From contig CALADT010000320.1 of NCBI GenBank assembly GCA_937890655.1, forward strand, positions 1 through 28,624: a stretch of 28,624 nucleotides of DNA, in the 5' to 3' direction. Source of the stretch: an uncultured Mucispirillum sp. (GTDB lineage Bacteria; Chrysiogenota; Deferribacteres; Deferribacterales; Mucispirillaceae). Under the pieces are notes generated by a model. The model was given only the letters and a program-made list of their open reading frames with translations, made no database searches and was not told the DNA's origin. The position numbers and the translations under genes were made by a program. This document shows, piece by piece, positions 7,873-15,788 of this stretch (position 1 is its first letter; each line of letters begins with the position of its first letter).

Positions 7873-10179
7873 TTATTCTAAATTATTAATTTTCGTCCAT
7901 ATCATAACATTTTCACTGGTATTTAAATGGCTGTTTAATGCTTTTGATATGGCTTTTTGTAGTTTATTGAACTGTATTGGTTTTGCTATAAAATCCGACA
8001 TACCACTATCCATAACCTGCTGTTTTGTTTCATTAAAAGCATCTGCCGTTACTGCTATAATCGGTATGGTTAAAGCGTCCATTTTATCAGAATGCCTTAT
8101 AACACTCGTTGCCTCATAACCGTTCATATTAGGCATATGGATATCCATAAGTATAAAATTATAATAGCCGTTTGGTGCGTCTAAATACATAGTAATAGCT
8201 TCTGCACCATTTTCTGCCTCATCTATTTTTATACCTGTTTTTTCTAAAAATGATGTTACTATTTTCCTGTTTAGTAAAACATCATCCACCATTAGAAATC
8301 TATACTGTGATAAAGAGTTATTGTCAAATGAAATATTATCTTCTACTTCATCTTCTACACTGCCACGTTTAAATGTTATATCAAACCAAAACTTACTACC
8401 CTCTCCCTCACGGCTTTCCACATTTATTTTACTATCCATTAAAGCTATGATATTATGAGATATACTAAGGCCTAAACCTGTACCACCATAACTACGGCTT
8501 ATGCTTGTATCTGCCTGCTCAAATGGATAAAAGATTTTTTCAAGCTTTTCCTTACTCATACCTATGCCTTCATCTGTTACAGTAAAACGTATGGTTATAT
8601 CTTCATCTGTTAAGGAAAGTTTTTCCATAGTTAAAGAAACAGATTTGTCCTTTGGAGTAAATTTCATAGCGTTGGATAATAAGTTTAATAATACTTGGTT
8701 AAGACGTAGTTTATCGCCGATTATTATATCTTCATCTATAACTTCAATATTTGGTTTATAAAATAACTCTTGCTCTTTTGCTTTTGTGGAAACAAGCATA
8801 TTGATATGACGCATATTTTCCATTAATGAAAACTGACTTGTGGAAATCTCTAGTTTACCAGCATCTATTTTTGACATATCTAATATATCATTTAATAAAC
8901 TTAATAAATGGGTGGAAGCCATATTAATATTATAAAAAGCGTCTTTACGTTTTGCCTCATCATAATCTGAACGCATACCCATTTGGGCTATACCTATTAT
9001 TACATTTAACGGCGTTCTTATTTCATGGCTCATTCTTGCTAAAAAATCGCCTTTTGCATTGGCTAGGCTCTCTTTTTCTATTACAAGGTTTTTCTCCGAT
9101 ATTAGTAGGTTATGTAAACGTCTTACCATATCATTAATACTATCTGATAATATGGAAAACTCTTTACATGTATCTAAATCTAACTTATGGTTCATATTGT
9201 CTTTTGTAATAGAGTTTAAATAGTCTATAATATATGATATGCCACTAATTACATGTTTATTTATTACCTGTATTATAAATAACTGCATAAATATAATAAG
9301 TAATATAATAGATGCTAAAATAATTGCTATATAAACATAAATACCAAAATAAACATCATGGGTATACGCTAGTGCTATTAGTGAATAATCACCATTATCC
9401 CTTAATAACGCAAAGGCTTTTTTGCCCTCCACATTAACTGTTACTACTTTTGCAGCATTTCTTAATAGGTTAATGTTAATACCTAACTGGGAAACATCTG
9501 TGCCTATATATTTTTTGTTATTATAACTTAAAACCGTCTGGCTGTCCTTATCTATAACTAATATAAAACCGTTTTTATATATAGGGTAAAGTGATGATAT
9601 GTGTTTTACAATAGTTGATTGAAAGGAACCTAATAACTGTTCATAACGTTTACCAACTATTATTACTCCTTGATTATCCTTTCTTGAAATACCTGTATAT
9701 TGCATTACCTGTTTATGACGTTCACAAAAAACAGGTAGCTTATTTTTTACATAATTATTTTGGTAGTTATTTGTTAAAAATTCGCTTATATGGACACATA
9801 TCTCTTTACTACTGCCACTTAATGTGGAAATAGCTACAATTTGAGAGTTATCATCGGTTATTATAATCTCATCTAAAAGCATAGATTTTTTTAAACTGTC
9901 TAGCATAGGTTGGTTATGAAGTAAACCTATATCCTGCTGTAATATAACACTTATAGTTTCAGCGTTAGAAAGCATATTTTTTTGGTGCTCTTTTATGAAT
10001 TTATCCTGCTGTTTATTATCGTATGCTATAATATTTACAGAACTTTGAAGAAAATTTTCAAGAGTATTTTCAAGGGTGGATAATGTATAACGAGATAATG
10101 ACGCCCACACTAAGGCTATTACACTTATACCTATTACTAATGCATATTTTACTATTTCTGTTATAAAAATCTTTTTCAT
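7873..10179 (-). CDS. Hybrid sensor histidine kinase with periplasmic Cache-like domain and receiver
   Basis: Inner-membrane signal protein. I prefer the ATG at 10177-10179 (MKKIFITEIV, 768 residues); a TTG 13 codons upstream is possible and neither has a good ribosome site. Order: membrane segment about 8-28; periplasmic region about 29-277 with Cache-like features (LVIDKDSQTVLSY, then IGTDVSQLG); second membrane segment about 278-305; HAMP-like linker; HisKA with SHEIRTPLN and phospho-acceptor His385; HATPase with N box (NQVLLNLLSNAMKF), G1 DEGIGMS and G2 GGTGLGLSI; receiver domain with Asp679 in LMDIHMPNMNG and a terminal KP motif. No output domain or cognate regulator is adjacent. It starts 44 bp after modC and ends 16 bp before ribB, so it probably shares their transcript. 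Ligand unknown. Confidence 0.88.
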   Translation of the reverse strand: MKKIFITEIVKYALVIGISVIALVWASLSRYTLSTLENTLENFLQSSVNIIAYDNKQQDKFIKEHQKNMLSNAETISVILQQDIGLLHNQPMLDSLKKSMLLDEIIITDDNSQIVAISTLSGSSKEICVHISEFLTNNYQNNYVKNKLPVFCERHKQVMQYTGISRKDNQGVIIVGKRYEQLLGSFQSTIVKHISSLYPIYKNGFILVIDKDSQTVLSYNNKKYIGTDVSQLGININLLRNAAKVVTVNVEGKKAFALLRDNGDYSLIALAYTHDVYFGIYVYIAIILASIILLIIFMQLFIIQVINKHVISGISYIIDYLNSITKDNMNHKLDLDTCKEFSILSDSINDMVRRLHNLLISEKNLVIEKESLANAKGDFLARMSHEIRTPLNVIIGIAQMGMRSDYDEAKRKDAFYNINMASTHLLSLLNDILDMSKIDAGKLEISTSQFSLMENMRHINMLVSTKAKEQELFYKPNIEVIDEDIIIGDKLRLNQVLLNLLSNAMKFTPKDKSVSLTMEKLSLTDEDITIRFTVTDEGIGMSKEKLEKIFYPFEQADTSISRSYGGTGLGLSISHNIIALMDSKINVESREGEGSKFWFDITFKRGSVEDEVEDNISFDNNSLSQYRFLMVDDVLLNRKIVTSFLEKTGIKIDEAENGAEAITMYLDAPNGYYNFILMDIHMPNMNGYEATSVIRHSDKMDALTIPIIAVTADAFNETKQQVMDSGMSDFIAKPIQFNKLQKAISKALNSHLNTSENVMIWTKINNLE

Positions 10180-10223
10180 ACCTGCTAGTATACCACAATA
10201 AAAATATTTTTTATACAAAAATT

Positions 10224-11306
10224 TTAGTGGACTACTTTTAAACTATCAGAAACTGCAGCACTTTTTACCATAACATATATTTTTTTGCCCCTTGATATTT
10301 GCAAATCATTATATGCTCCTTGTGAAATTCTTGACCATATGTCTTTACCTATATTTATACATATATCATAAAAATTATCTGACTTTTTAATAATATCTAC
10401 CACTTCCCCCTGAAATATATTACGTATGCTTATATTTTTTGGGTATTGGCTGCTTAACACTACATCATCTACATTTATTGCAAAACGAACTTTTCTGCCA
10501 GACTCCACATTATCACAAGCAGCCTCTATTATACCTGCCCCAAAATCTATACCTGCAAGTGATAACTCACTGTTATATTCTGTTATTACCCCTTCAAAAA
10601 TAGTGCTGTAACTTTTACTTGTGTTTTTCATATCAGATTTATTTAATACTTCAACTGTGTTACCTGCATACTTTAGTAAACCGTTTTCCATATATACTGC
10701 CTTATCTGAAAGCTGTAATATTTCATCTACTGAATGGGAAACATATAAAATAGGTATATTATAGTGAGATTGGATAATATTAATATATGATATTAGCTCA
10801 TTTCGTCTTGGTTCATCAAGAGAAGCCAGTGGTTCGTCCATTAATAATATTTCTGGGTTAGATAAAAGTGCCCTACCTATTGCCACCCGTTGTTTTTCTC
10901 CACCGGATAAGTGCTGTGGGTATCTATCTAATAAATGGCCTATGCCTAATAAATCACATACCTGCTCTAATGTGCATTGTAGGGAATTATTGCTTTTTCT
11001 TAAACTACCGTATAATAAGTTTTTCTTAACACGCATATTAGGAAAAAGGCGGGACTCTTGGAATACATAACCTATAAACCGTTTATCTGCTTTAAGGTTA
11101 ATATTTTTTTCAGAGTTATAAAACTCTTTTCCACGAAATGATATTACCCCTTTATCTGGAGTTATAAGCCCTGCTACCATATTAATTATACTTGTTTTAC
11201 CTGCCCCTGAAGAACCACATAAGGCAGTTATACCATTTGATGCTATTTCAAAATTGCATTTTATTAACACACTACCTAACTTCTTTTCCACATCTACTTT
11301 TATCAT
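10224..11306 (-). CDS. modC: Molybdate ABC transporter ATP-binding protein ModC
   Basis: Cytoplasmic ATPase that powers molybdate (or tungstate) import through ModB; 360 residues. Walker A GSSGAGKTS at 31-39, Q-loop FQESRLFP near 82, signature LSGGEKQR at 133-140, Walker B ILLMDEP ending in D157-E158, and switch His191 in VSHS. The last 75 residues form a TOBE/Mop-type domain (FQGEVVDIIKKSDNFYDICI), as in ModC, which may bind oxyanion. Length is normal for ModC. The start overlaps the modB stop by one base (TAATG), so the two are translationally coupled. Third gene of modABC, followed closely by a histidine kinase gene. A related tungstate or sulfate transporter ATPase is less likely given the ModA partner. 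Confidence 0.92.
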   Translation of the reverse strand: MIKVDVEKKLGSVLIKCNFEIASNGITALCGSSGAGKTSIINMVAGLITPDKGVISFRGKEFYNSEKNINLKADKRFIGYVFQESRLFPNMRVKKNLLYGSLRKSNNSLQCTLEQVCDLLGIGHLLDRYPQHLSGGEKQRVAIGRALLSNPEILLMDEPLASLDEPRRNELISYINIIQSHYNIPILYVSHSVDEILQLSDKAVYMENGLLKYAGNTVEVLNKSDMKNTSKSYSTIFEGVITEYNSELSLAGIDFGAGIIEAACDNVESGRKVRFAINVDDVVLSSQYPKNISIRNIFQGEVVDIIKKSDNFYDICINIGKDIWSRISQGAYNDLQISRGKKIYVMVKSAAVSDSLKVVH

Positions 11307-12022
11307 TATATTCTGCCCCCCTGTTTATATCTTTTAGCACGTCTTGCAAAATATTCTGATATAATAAGCGATGCAAAAGCTATAATTAAAGATATTACAG
11401 CTAAACGAGCAGCAGCAAGCTCACTTCCTGGCACCTGCAACAGAGAAGAAAGTGCCAACGGTAGTGTTTGGGTTTGGCCGTATGTGTTACCTACAAATGT
11501 TACAGTGGCACCAAATTCCCCAAGACTTCTTGCAAAAGCTAACACTATACCTGAAATTATTCCAGGCATTGCAAGGGGAATAGTTATGGTAAAAAATATT
11601 CGCAAAGGGCTTGCACCTAATGTTTTTGCAGCCTGCTCCAACCCTAAATCAATAGACTCTATTGATAAACGTATGGCACGCACCATTAAAGGAAAAGCAA
11701 CAACAGCACTTGCAAGGGCCGCCCCTTTATAGTTAAAGGCAAAAGAAAGCCCAAAAGTATCATATAACCATGGGCCCAAAAGACCACTACGTCTACCAAA
11801 AATTATAAGAAGTAAATAACCTGTTACAACAGGGGGAACAACTAGGGGTAGGTGAAGTAAACCATCAAGAATTGATTTGCCTGTAAAATCATACCTTGCT
11901 AAAAGCCAACCAAAAAATACACCAAATGGAAGGCTTAAAAATACTGACCAAAAACCTACAACCATACTTAACTTAAAAGCTGAGATTTCTGCCTCGCTTA
12001 ATGATAGTATCTCCAACACCAT
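11306..12022 (-). CDS. modB: Molybdate ABC transporter permease ModB
   Basis: Inner-membrane channel of the molybdate importer; 238 residues with about five to six hydrophobic segments. It has the EAA loop that docks on ModC (EQAAKTLGASPLRIFFTITI, then PLAMPG) and the ModB-typical PLVVPPVVTGYLLLIIFG and FARSLGEFGATVTFVGN. The N-terminus begins without a cleavable signal. ATG at 12020-12022 is preceded by AAGGGG only two bases away. It begins 16 bp after modA ends and shares a base with modC, so it belongs to one operon. Confidence 0.93.
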   Translation of the reverse strand: MVLEILSLSEAEISAFKLSMVVGFWSVFLSLPFGVFFGWLLARYDFTGKSILDGLLHLPLVVPPVVTGYLLLIIFGRRSGLLGPWLYDTFGLSFAFNYKGAALASAVVAFPLMVRAIRLSIESIDLGLEQAAKTLGASPLRIFFTITIPLAMPGIISGIVLAFARSLGEFGATVTFVGNTYGQTQTLPLALSSLLQVPGSELAAARLAVISLIIAFASLIISEYFARRAKRYKQGGRI

Positions 12023-12038
12023 ATCCCCTTATAATTAA

Positions 12039-12791
12039 CTATATTTTAAAACCGTATTTTGCATATACCTGTTTTGCTTCTTTACTTAATAAAAAGTCGT
12101 ATAATTTTCTAACTTCTTTATTATCGTTATCTTTTATTATGGCAACAGGGTAGCTTATATCATCATGAGTTGATGAAGGAAACTCGCCAGCTATTACCAC
12201 ATTTTTATCTTGTTTTGCATCCGTGCCGAAAACAACACCTAATTTTGCCTCCCCACGGGAAACAAAAGCTAATGCATCACGCACGTTAGATGCTGTTACT
12301 ATATTTTTTTGTAAAGCATCCCAGTAACCTAATTTTGTAAAAGCCTGTTTTGCATAATTACCAGCAGGGACACTTTCCGGCTGACCTATTACTAATTTTT
12401 CGTTTTTTAAAATTGAAGCAAAATCTACTTTTTTAGTTAAATCAATACTTACTTTATTTTTTTTGTTTGCAACTATTACTAAAGAGTTACCCACTATATT
12501 TTGCCTTGTGCCTTTTGCTACCATACCGGTTTTTTCTAATTTATCCATCCATTCTTGGTTTGCTGAAATAAATATAGCAGCCGGCGCTCCTGATTCTATT
12601 TGCTTAACTAATGCTCCAGATGCTCCATAACTACCAACAGCGTTACCACCTTTTTTGTTATACATTGATAACACTTCGTCCATCATATTTGTAGTAGAAG
12701 CCGCTGCAAATACTACTACTTTTTCTGCTGCATAAGAAACATATGGTAGCATTAAAAATAAAGCTAATAAACTTAATAATAATTTTTTCAT
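12039..12791 (-). CDS. modA: Molybdate-binding periplasmic protein ModA
   Basis: Periplasmic receptor that captures molybdate for ModBC; 250 residues from the ATG at 12789-12791, which sits seven bases after GAGGTG. The N-terminus is a signal peptide (MKKLLLSLLALFLMLPYVSYA) probably cut before AEKVV. The mature protein has ModA motifs: VFAAASTTNMMDEVLS, SYGASGALVKQIESGAPAAI, then FISANQEWMDKLEKTG. Later QPESVPAGNYAKQAF and RGEAKLGVVFGTDA match the second lobe. An upstream in-frame start (MRCF) has no ribosome site. First gene of modABC. The same family also supplies tungstate and other oxyanion receptors, so the exact ligand is inferred. Confidence 0.92.
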   Translation of the reverse strand: MKKLLLSLLALFLMLPYVSYAAEKVVVFAAASTTNMMDEVLSMYNKKGGNAVGSYGASGALVKQIESGAPAAIFISANQEWMDKLEKTGMVAKGTRQNIVGNSLVIVANKKNKVSIDLTKKVDFASILKNEKLVIGQPESVPAGNYAKQAFTKLGYWDALQKNIVTASNVRDALAFVSRGEAKLGVVFGTDAKQDKNVVIAGEFPSSTHDDISYPVAIIKDNDNKEVRKLYDFLLSKEAKQVYAKYGFKI

Positions 12792-12824
12792 AAAACACCT
12801 CACTTATTTATGATACATTACCGT

Positions 12825-12853
12825 AATATATTTTTTTATATATATTATGTCAA
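12825..12853 (-). promoter_or_regulatory. Sigma-70-type promoter of modABC
   Basis: The minus strand carries TTGACA (12848-12853), 17 bp, then TATATT (12825-12830), ending about 34 bp before the modA start. It overlaps an imperfect inverted repeat, CGTAATATAT (12822-12831) and ATATATTATG (12840-12849), which may be a regulator site. A ModE half-site, CGTTATAT on the minus strand, lies upstream at 12904-12911. Confidence 0.6.
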
Positions 12854-12922
12854 TAGAAAACATAATTATAATAGTAATTTATAATTATAATCATATAATC
12901 TAAATATAACGGTTTTAAATTT

Positions 12923-13051
12923 TTACATAAACCCATATTTTTTAAATATGGACTTTGATTGGTTGCTTAATAAGAATTTATAAAATTCTCTTACTTCTGC
13001 ACTATCTTTAAGCAGAATATAAACATTACTATCTTCTTTACTTTTTGCCTC
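12923..13051 (-). pseudogene. Relic of a second modA (C-terminal end only)
   Basis: Minus-strand translation ends VYILLKDSAEVREFYKFLLS, then NQSKSIFKKYGFM and TAA at 12923-12925. This lines up with the end of the intact ModA next door (AIIKDNDNKEVRKLYDFLLS, then KEAKQVYAKYGFKI). About 42 codons remain, with no start codon; a stop lies shortly upstream in the same frame. A promoter-like pair, TTGACA (13092-13097) and TAATAT (13070-13075), and a GGAGG at 13049-13053 sit at its front, so an internal deletion seems to have removed most of a once-expressed modA copy. It lies directly upstream of the modABC promoter. Confidence 0.7.
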
Positions 13052-13133
13052 CTTTATATTATACGTAATATATTAACATATATAATGCTTTTGTCAATAA
13101 AATAATTAATTTTTATGGATTATTAATTTATTA

Positions 13134-13162
13134 TTGACACGTTATATTTTTTTTGATATAAC
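13134..13162 (+). promoter_or_regulatory. Rightward sigma-70-type promoter under a ModE-like box
   Basis: TTGACA at 13134-13139, a 17-bp spacer, and TATAAC at 13157-13162 form a near-consensus promoter reading toward metN. Initiation would be near 13169. The spacer and -10 element are covered by the inverted repeat at 13140-13163, so a protein bound there would block RNA polymerase. Confidence 0.6.
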
Positions 13163-13163
13163 G
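13140..13163. promoter_or_regulatory. ModE-type operator (molybdate-responsive) candidate
   Basis: CGTTATAT (13140-13147), eight bases, ATATAACG (13156-13163): perfect 8-bp arms. This has the same arm sequence and spacing as the ModE site of the E. coli modA promoter as I remember it (CGTTATAT, eight bases, ACATAACG). ModE is a molybdate-sensing repressor or activator. No modE gene is in the window. The site lies between the modA relic and the metN leader. Confidence 0.6.
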
Positions 13164-13168
13164 AACTT

Positions 13169-13260
13169 AGATGGTTAAAATAATTTTTTCCCACTCTACT
13201 TCCAAATTTTGCATACACCCTCTACTAAATCTCCCGCTTTGTAGAGGGTATAATTTTCTA
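13169..13260 (+). other. Possible ModE-controlled leader or small RNA with 9-bp stem-loop
   Basis: The transcript expected from the promoter at 13134-13162 would begin near 13169. It contains ACCCTCTAC (13217-13225) pairing perfectly with GTAGAGGGT (13241-13249) around a 15-nt loop. An earlier CCCACTCTAC (13190-13199) could compete for the GTAGAG strand, giving two alternative folds. The run after the stem (ATAATTTTCT) is only a weak terminator. I do not recognise a known riboswitch. A 62-codon frame starting at 13171 lacks a ribosome site and resembles nothing I know. Confidence 0.35.
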
Positions 13261-13287
13261 AAATCCACTATTTTTATCATTTTTTTA

Positions 13288-13316
13288 TTGACGTTCGTAG
13301 TAAAGATATATAGAAT
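13288..13316 (+). promoter_or_regulatory. Sigma-70-type promoter of metN
   Basis: TTGACG (13288-13293), 17-bp spacer, TAGAAT (13311-13316), on the plus strand 36 bp before the metN ATG. No SAM riboswitch or T-box is visible between it and the gene. Confidence 0.55.
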
Positions 13317-13351
13317 GGTTGAGTTATTTTTTTTGGAGAACATTTTATACA

Positions 13352-14086
13352 ATGATTAAAATTGAAAATCTTTCAAAAGAGTTTAATGGTAAGTATGGAA
13401 AAGTTATTGCATTAAACAACATTAACCTTGAACTTCAAGATGGTGATATATTTGGTATTATAGGCATGAGTGGTGCCGGCAAATCTACACTTTTAAGGTG
13501 TATTACTCTTTTAGAAAGGCCTGATTCTGGAAGCATATATTTAGACGGTAACGATATATTAAAACTTAACCCTAACGAATTAAGAACTGCAAGACGTAAA
13601 ATGGGTATTGTTTTCCAAAACTATAACCTTTTAATGCAAGAAACCATTGAAAAAAATGTGGCTTTCCCATTAGAGATTGCAGGAACTCCAAAAAATGAAA
13701 TAAAAGAACGTGTTAAAAACCTTTTAGATTTAGTGCAAATTGGCGATAAAGCCTCAGCCTATCCTGCACAACTTTCTGGGGGGCAAAGGCAGAGAGTAGC
13801 CATTGCAAGAGCTTTAGCCACTAACCCTGAAGCCTTGTTATGTGATGAACCAACAAGTGCTCTTGATGTGCTAACTACAAAACAAGTGCTAGGGCTTTTA
13901 AAAGAAATTAATGAAAGATTAAATACTACTATTATTATAATTACTCACGAAATGAATGCTGTAAAAGCAATATGTAACAAAGTCGCTGTTATTAACGAAG
14001 GGGCTTTTGTGGAAATAGGGGAAACAAAAGATGTTTTTGCAAACCCTAAAAGCAGTGTTACAAAAATGCTTTTAGGTATGGAATAA
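13352..14086 (+). CDS. metN: Methionine ABC transporter ATP-binding protein MetN, without NIL domain
   Basis: ATPase for import of L- and D-methionine with MetI and MetQ; 245 residues from the ATG at 13352. An in-frame TTG 11 codons upstream would translate the ribosome site region. Walker A GMSGAGKST at 38-46, Q-loop VFQNYNLL, signature LSGGQRQR near 142, Walker B ALLCDEPTSALD, switch His in ITHEMN. The MetN-typical MSGAGKSTLLRCITLLERP is present. Typical MetN is about 340 residues with a C-terminal NIL domain that binds methionine and shuts the transporter; this one stops at MLLGME right after the ATPase core, so that brake is absent. GGAG lies 13 bases before the start, rather far. First of metN-metI-metQ. 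Confidence 0.85.
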   Translation: MIKIENLSKEFNGKYGKVIALNNINLELQDGDIFGIIGMSGAGKSTLLRCITLLERPDSGSIYLDGNDILKLNPNELRTARRKMGIVFQNYNLLMQETIEKNVAFPLEIAGTPKNEIKERVKNLLDLVQIGDKASAYPAQLSGGQRQRVAIARALATNPEALLCDEPTSALDVLTTKQVLGLLKEINERLNTTIIIITHEMNAVKAICNKVAVINEGAFVEIGETKDVFANPKSSVTKMLLGME

Positions 14087-14098
14087 GGATATTAGGCT

Positions 14099-14730
14099 AT
14101 GGAATTGTTTTTTGATACATACGGAAGTCTATTAATTCAGGCGACTTTAGAAACTTTATATATTACTGTGGTTTCCACGTTATTTTCACTAAAAAAGGTG
14201 GAATATCTCCTTCCCCTACTTTTAATAGTGTGGCTGGCTGGCTTGTAAATATTGCAAGAAGTATTCCATTTATTATACTTATGGTGCTTGTTATTCCATT
14301 TACAAGGCTTATTGCAGGCACTTCTTTAGGGCCTAATGCTGCAAATATTCCACTGATTATTGCTGCTACACCATTTGTAGCACGTATTGTGGAACAAAGT
14401 ATTGAAGAAGTGGATAGGGGGCTTATTGAAGCAGCAAAATGTATGGGTGCTTCTAATTTCCAAATAATATGGAAAGTTATGCTTGTGGAAAGCAGGCCGT
14501 CATTAATCAGAGGGCTTTCTATTAGCTCAATTACTATTTTAGGCTACTCTGCTATTACTGGCACAATCGGTGCCGGTGGGTTAGGCAATATCGCTATTAT
14601 TTACGGTTACCAAAAATATATAGTGTCTGTTATGTATGCTACTGTTATATTACTTATTGTTATTGTTGTTATTATTCAGTGGTTTTGCAATGTTTGGGCC
14701 TTTAAAGCTGATAAAAGAAATAAAGATTAA
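14099..14730 (+). pseudogene. metI: Methionine ABC transporter permease metI, broken by deletion and frameshift
   Basis: Should be the inner-membrane permease. Reading begins at ATG 14099 (MELFFDTYGSLLIQATLETL, then YITVVSTLFS), then near 14185-14190 shifts frame and stops at TAA 14246-14248 after 49 codons. The other frame continues from there as KKGGISPSPTFNSVAGWLVN and then IARSIPFIILMVLVIPFTRL, with the EAA loop IEAAKCMGASNFQIIWKVML, to the normal end at 14730. Compared with MetI as I know it (E. coli reads FVIGLPVGVLLYVT between these parts), about 14 residues of the first membrane segment are missing as well as the frame. The downstream part could start at a GTG (14230) and give 166 residues, but would lack a membrane helix. 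Begins 12 bp after metN. Confidence 0.8.
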
Positions 14731-14967
14731 ATAATAATATAATTTTTTTATGTAATTTTATAAAATAGATTTTAGTATTATTTGCTTTATTTTTCCACAA
14801 AAAATTTTGCCTTATAGCATTACTTTTATTAAAAATATCATTAATTTTTCAAATATGTATAATTTTATATTTATTTTTTTCATCTTTTATATTATTTTAG
14901 TATAACAGCTTTTATATATTAAAGCAGTGTTTAAAACTTAATAAAATATTTAATCTTTGGAGGTTTT
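14731..14967. other. AT-rich gap between metI and metQ
   Basis: No open frame of note on either strand. It is almost entirely A and T. TATAAC occurs near 14900 and might be a -10 element for metQ, but I see no convincing -35. No terminator or riboswitch is apparent. metQ may therefore have its own weak promoter or be read through from metN. Confidence 0.4.
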
Positions 14968-15771
14968 ATGAAAAAGATACTTATTACTTTAGCAGCAATT
15001 ATGTTACTTGTTGCTGGGTGTAAAAAACAAAACGCACAAAACGATGTGATTATTATTGGGGCTTCTCCTACACCTCATGCTGAAATATTAAAATTTGCAA
15101 TGCCTTATTTTGAAAAGGAAGGAATAAAAGTAAAAATATATGAAATGAATGACTATATTATTCCAAATACAGCACTTGATAGTAACGATATTCAAGCAAA
15201 CTATATGCAACACGAACCGTATTTAATTGATTTTAATGAAAAAAATAAACTTAAAAATAAACTTATTTCCATAGGTAGAATCCACTTTGAACCATTAGGA
15301 ATTTATTCAGGAAAAAGTAACGATTTAAAAAATATTAAAGACGGTGCCATTATTGGTATCCCTAGCGACCCTACTAACGGCGCAAGAGCATTGTTACTTT
15401 TAGATAGTTTAGATATTATTAAAATTAATAAAGAAAAAGGCTTTCAAGCTACTGAACTTGATATTACTAGCAACCCAAAAAATATTAAAATAAGAGCTAT
15501 TGAAGCTGCACAACTTCCTGTTAGTCTGCCGGATGTAGACTTTGCTGTTATTAACGGTAACTACGCACTTGGGGCTGGCGTGCTGGATAAATTACTTATT
15601 TCAGAATCAACTGATTCAGAAGCAGCGTCAACTTATAGTAACATTATTGCAGTAAAAGAAAATGACGCTAATAATGAAAAATTATTAAAAATAGTAGAAA
15701 TTATGAAAAGTAAAGATGTAAAAGATTATATTACATCAAAATATAAAGGTGTTGTTCTTCCTGTTGAATAA
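14968..15771 (+). CDS. metQ: Methionine-binding lipoprotein MetQ
   Basis: Membrane-anchored receptor for the methionine importer; 267 residues. The signal peptide ends in a lipobox, LLVAGC, with Cys18 as the lipidation site. The mature protein follows the NlpA/MetQ pattern: IIIGASPTPHAEILKFAMPY, ANYMQHEPYLIDFNEK, SIGRIHFEPLGIYSGK, IGIPSDPTNGARALLLL, and near the end SLPDVDFAVINGNYALGAG. Start ATG follows GGAGG by five bases. All key regions are intact, unlike the neighbouring metI, so the receptor may still be made or may serve another permease. Followed after 17 bp by the DUF2974 gene. Confidence 0.92.
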   Translation: MKKILITLAAIMLLVAGCKKQNAQNDVIIIGASPTPHAEILKFAMPYFEKEGIKVKIYEMNDYIIPNTALDSNDIQANYMQHEPYLIDFNEKNKLKNKLISIGRIHFEPLGIYSGKSNDLKNIKDGAIIGIPSDPTNGARALLLLDSLDIIKINKEKGFQATELDITSNPKNIKIRAIEAAQLPVSLPDVDFAVINGNYALGAGVLDKLLISESTDSEAASTYSNIIAVKENDANNEKLLKIVEIMKSKDVKDYITSKYKGVVLPVE

Positions 15772-15788
15772 TTTTATAGGAGAGTATT

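Noticed and set aside
13163..13351. SAM riboswitch or T-box upstream of metN
   Set aside because: Neither the conserved SAM-I core nor a T-box sequence can be seen; only one clear stem is present.
13171..13359. Possible 62-codon gene before metN
   Set aside because: No ribosome site, overlaps the metN promoter and start, and resembles no family I know; treated as leader RNA instead.
14188..14250. Programmed ribosomal frameshift in metI
   Set aside because: An AAAAAA run is present, but about 14 conserved residues are also missing at the junction, which slippage cannot restore.
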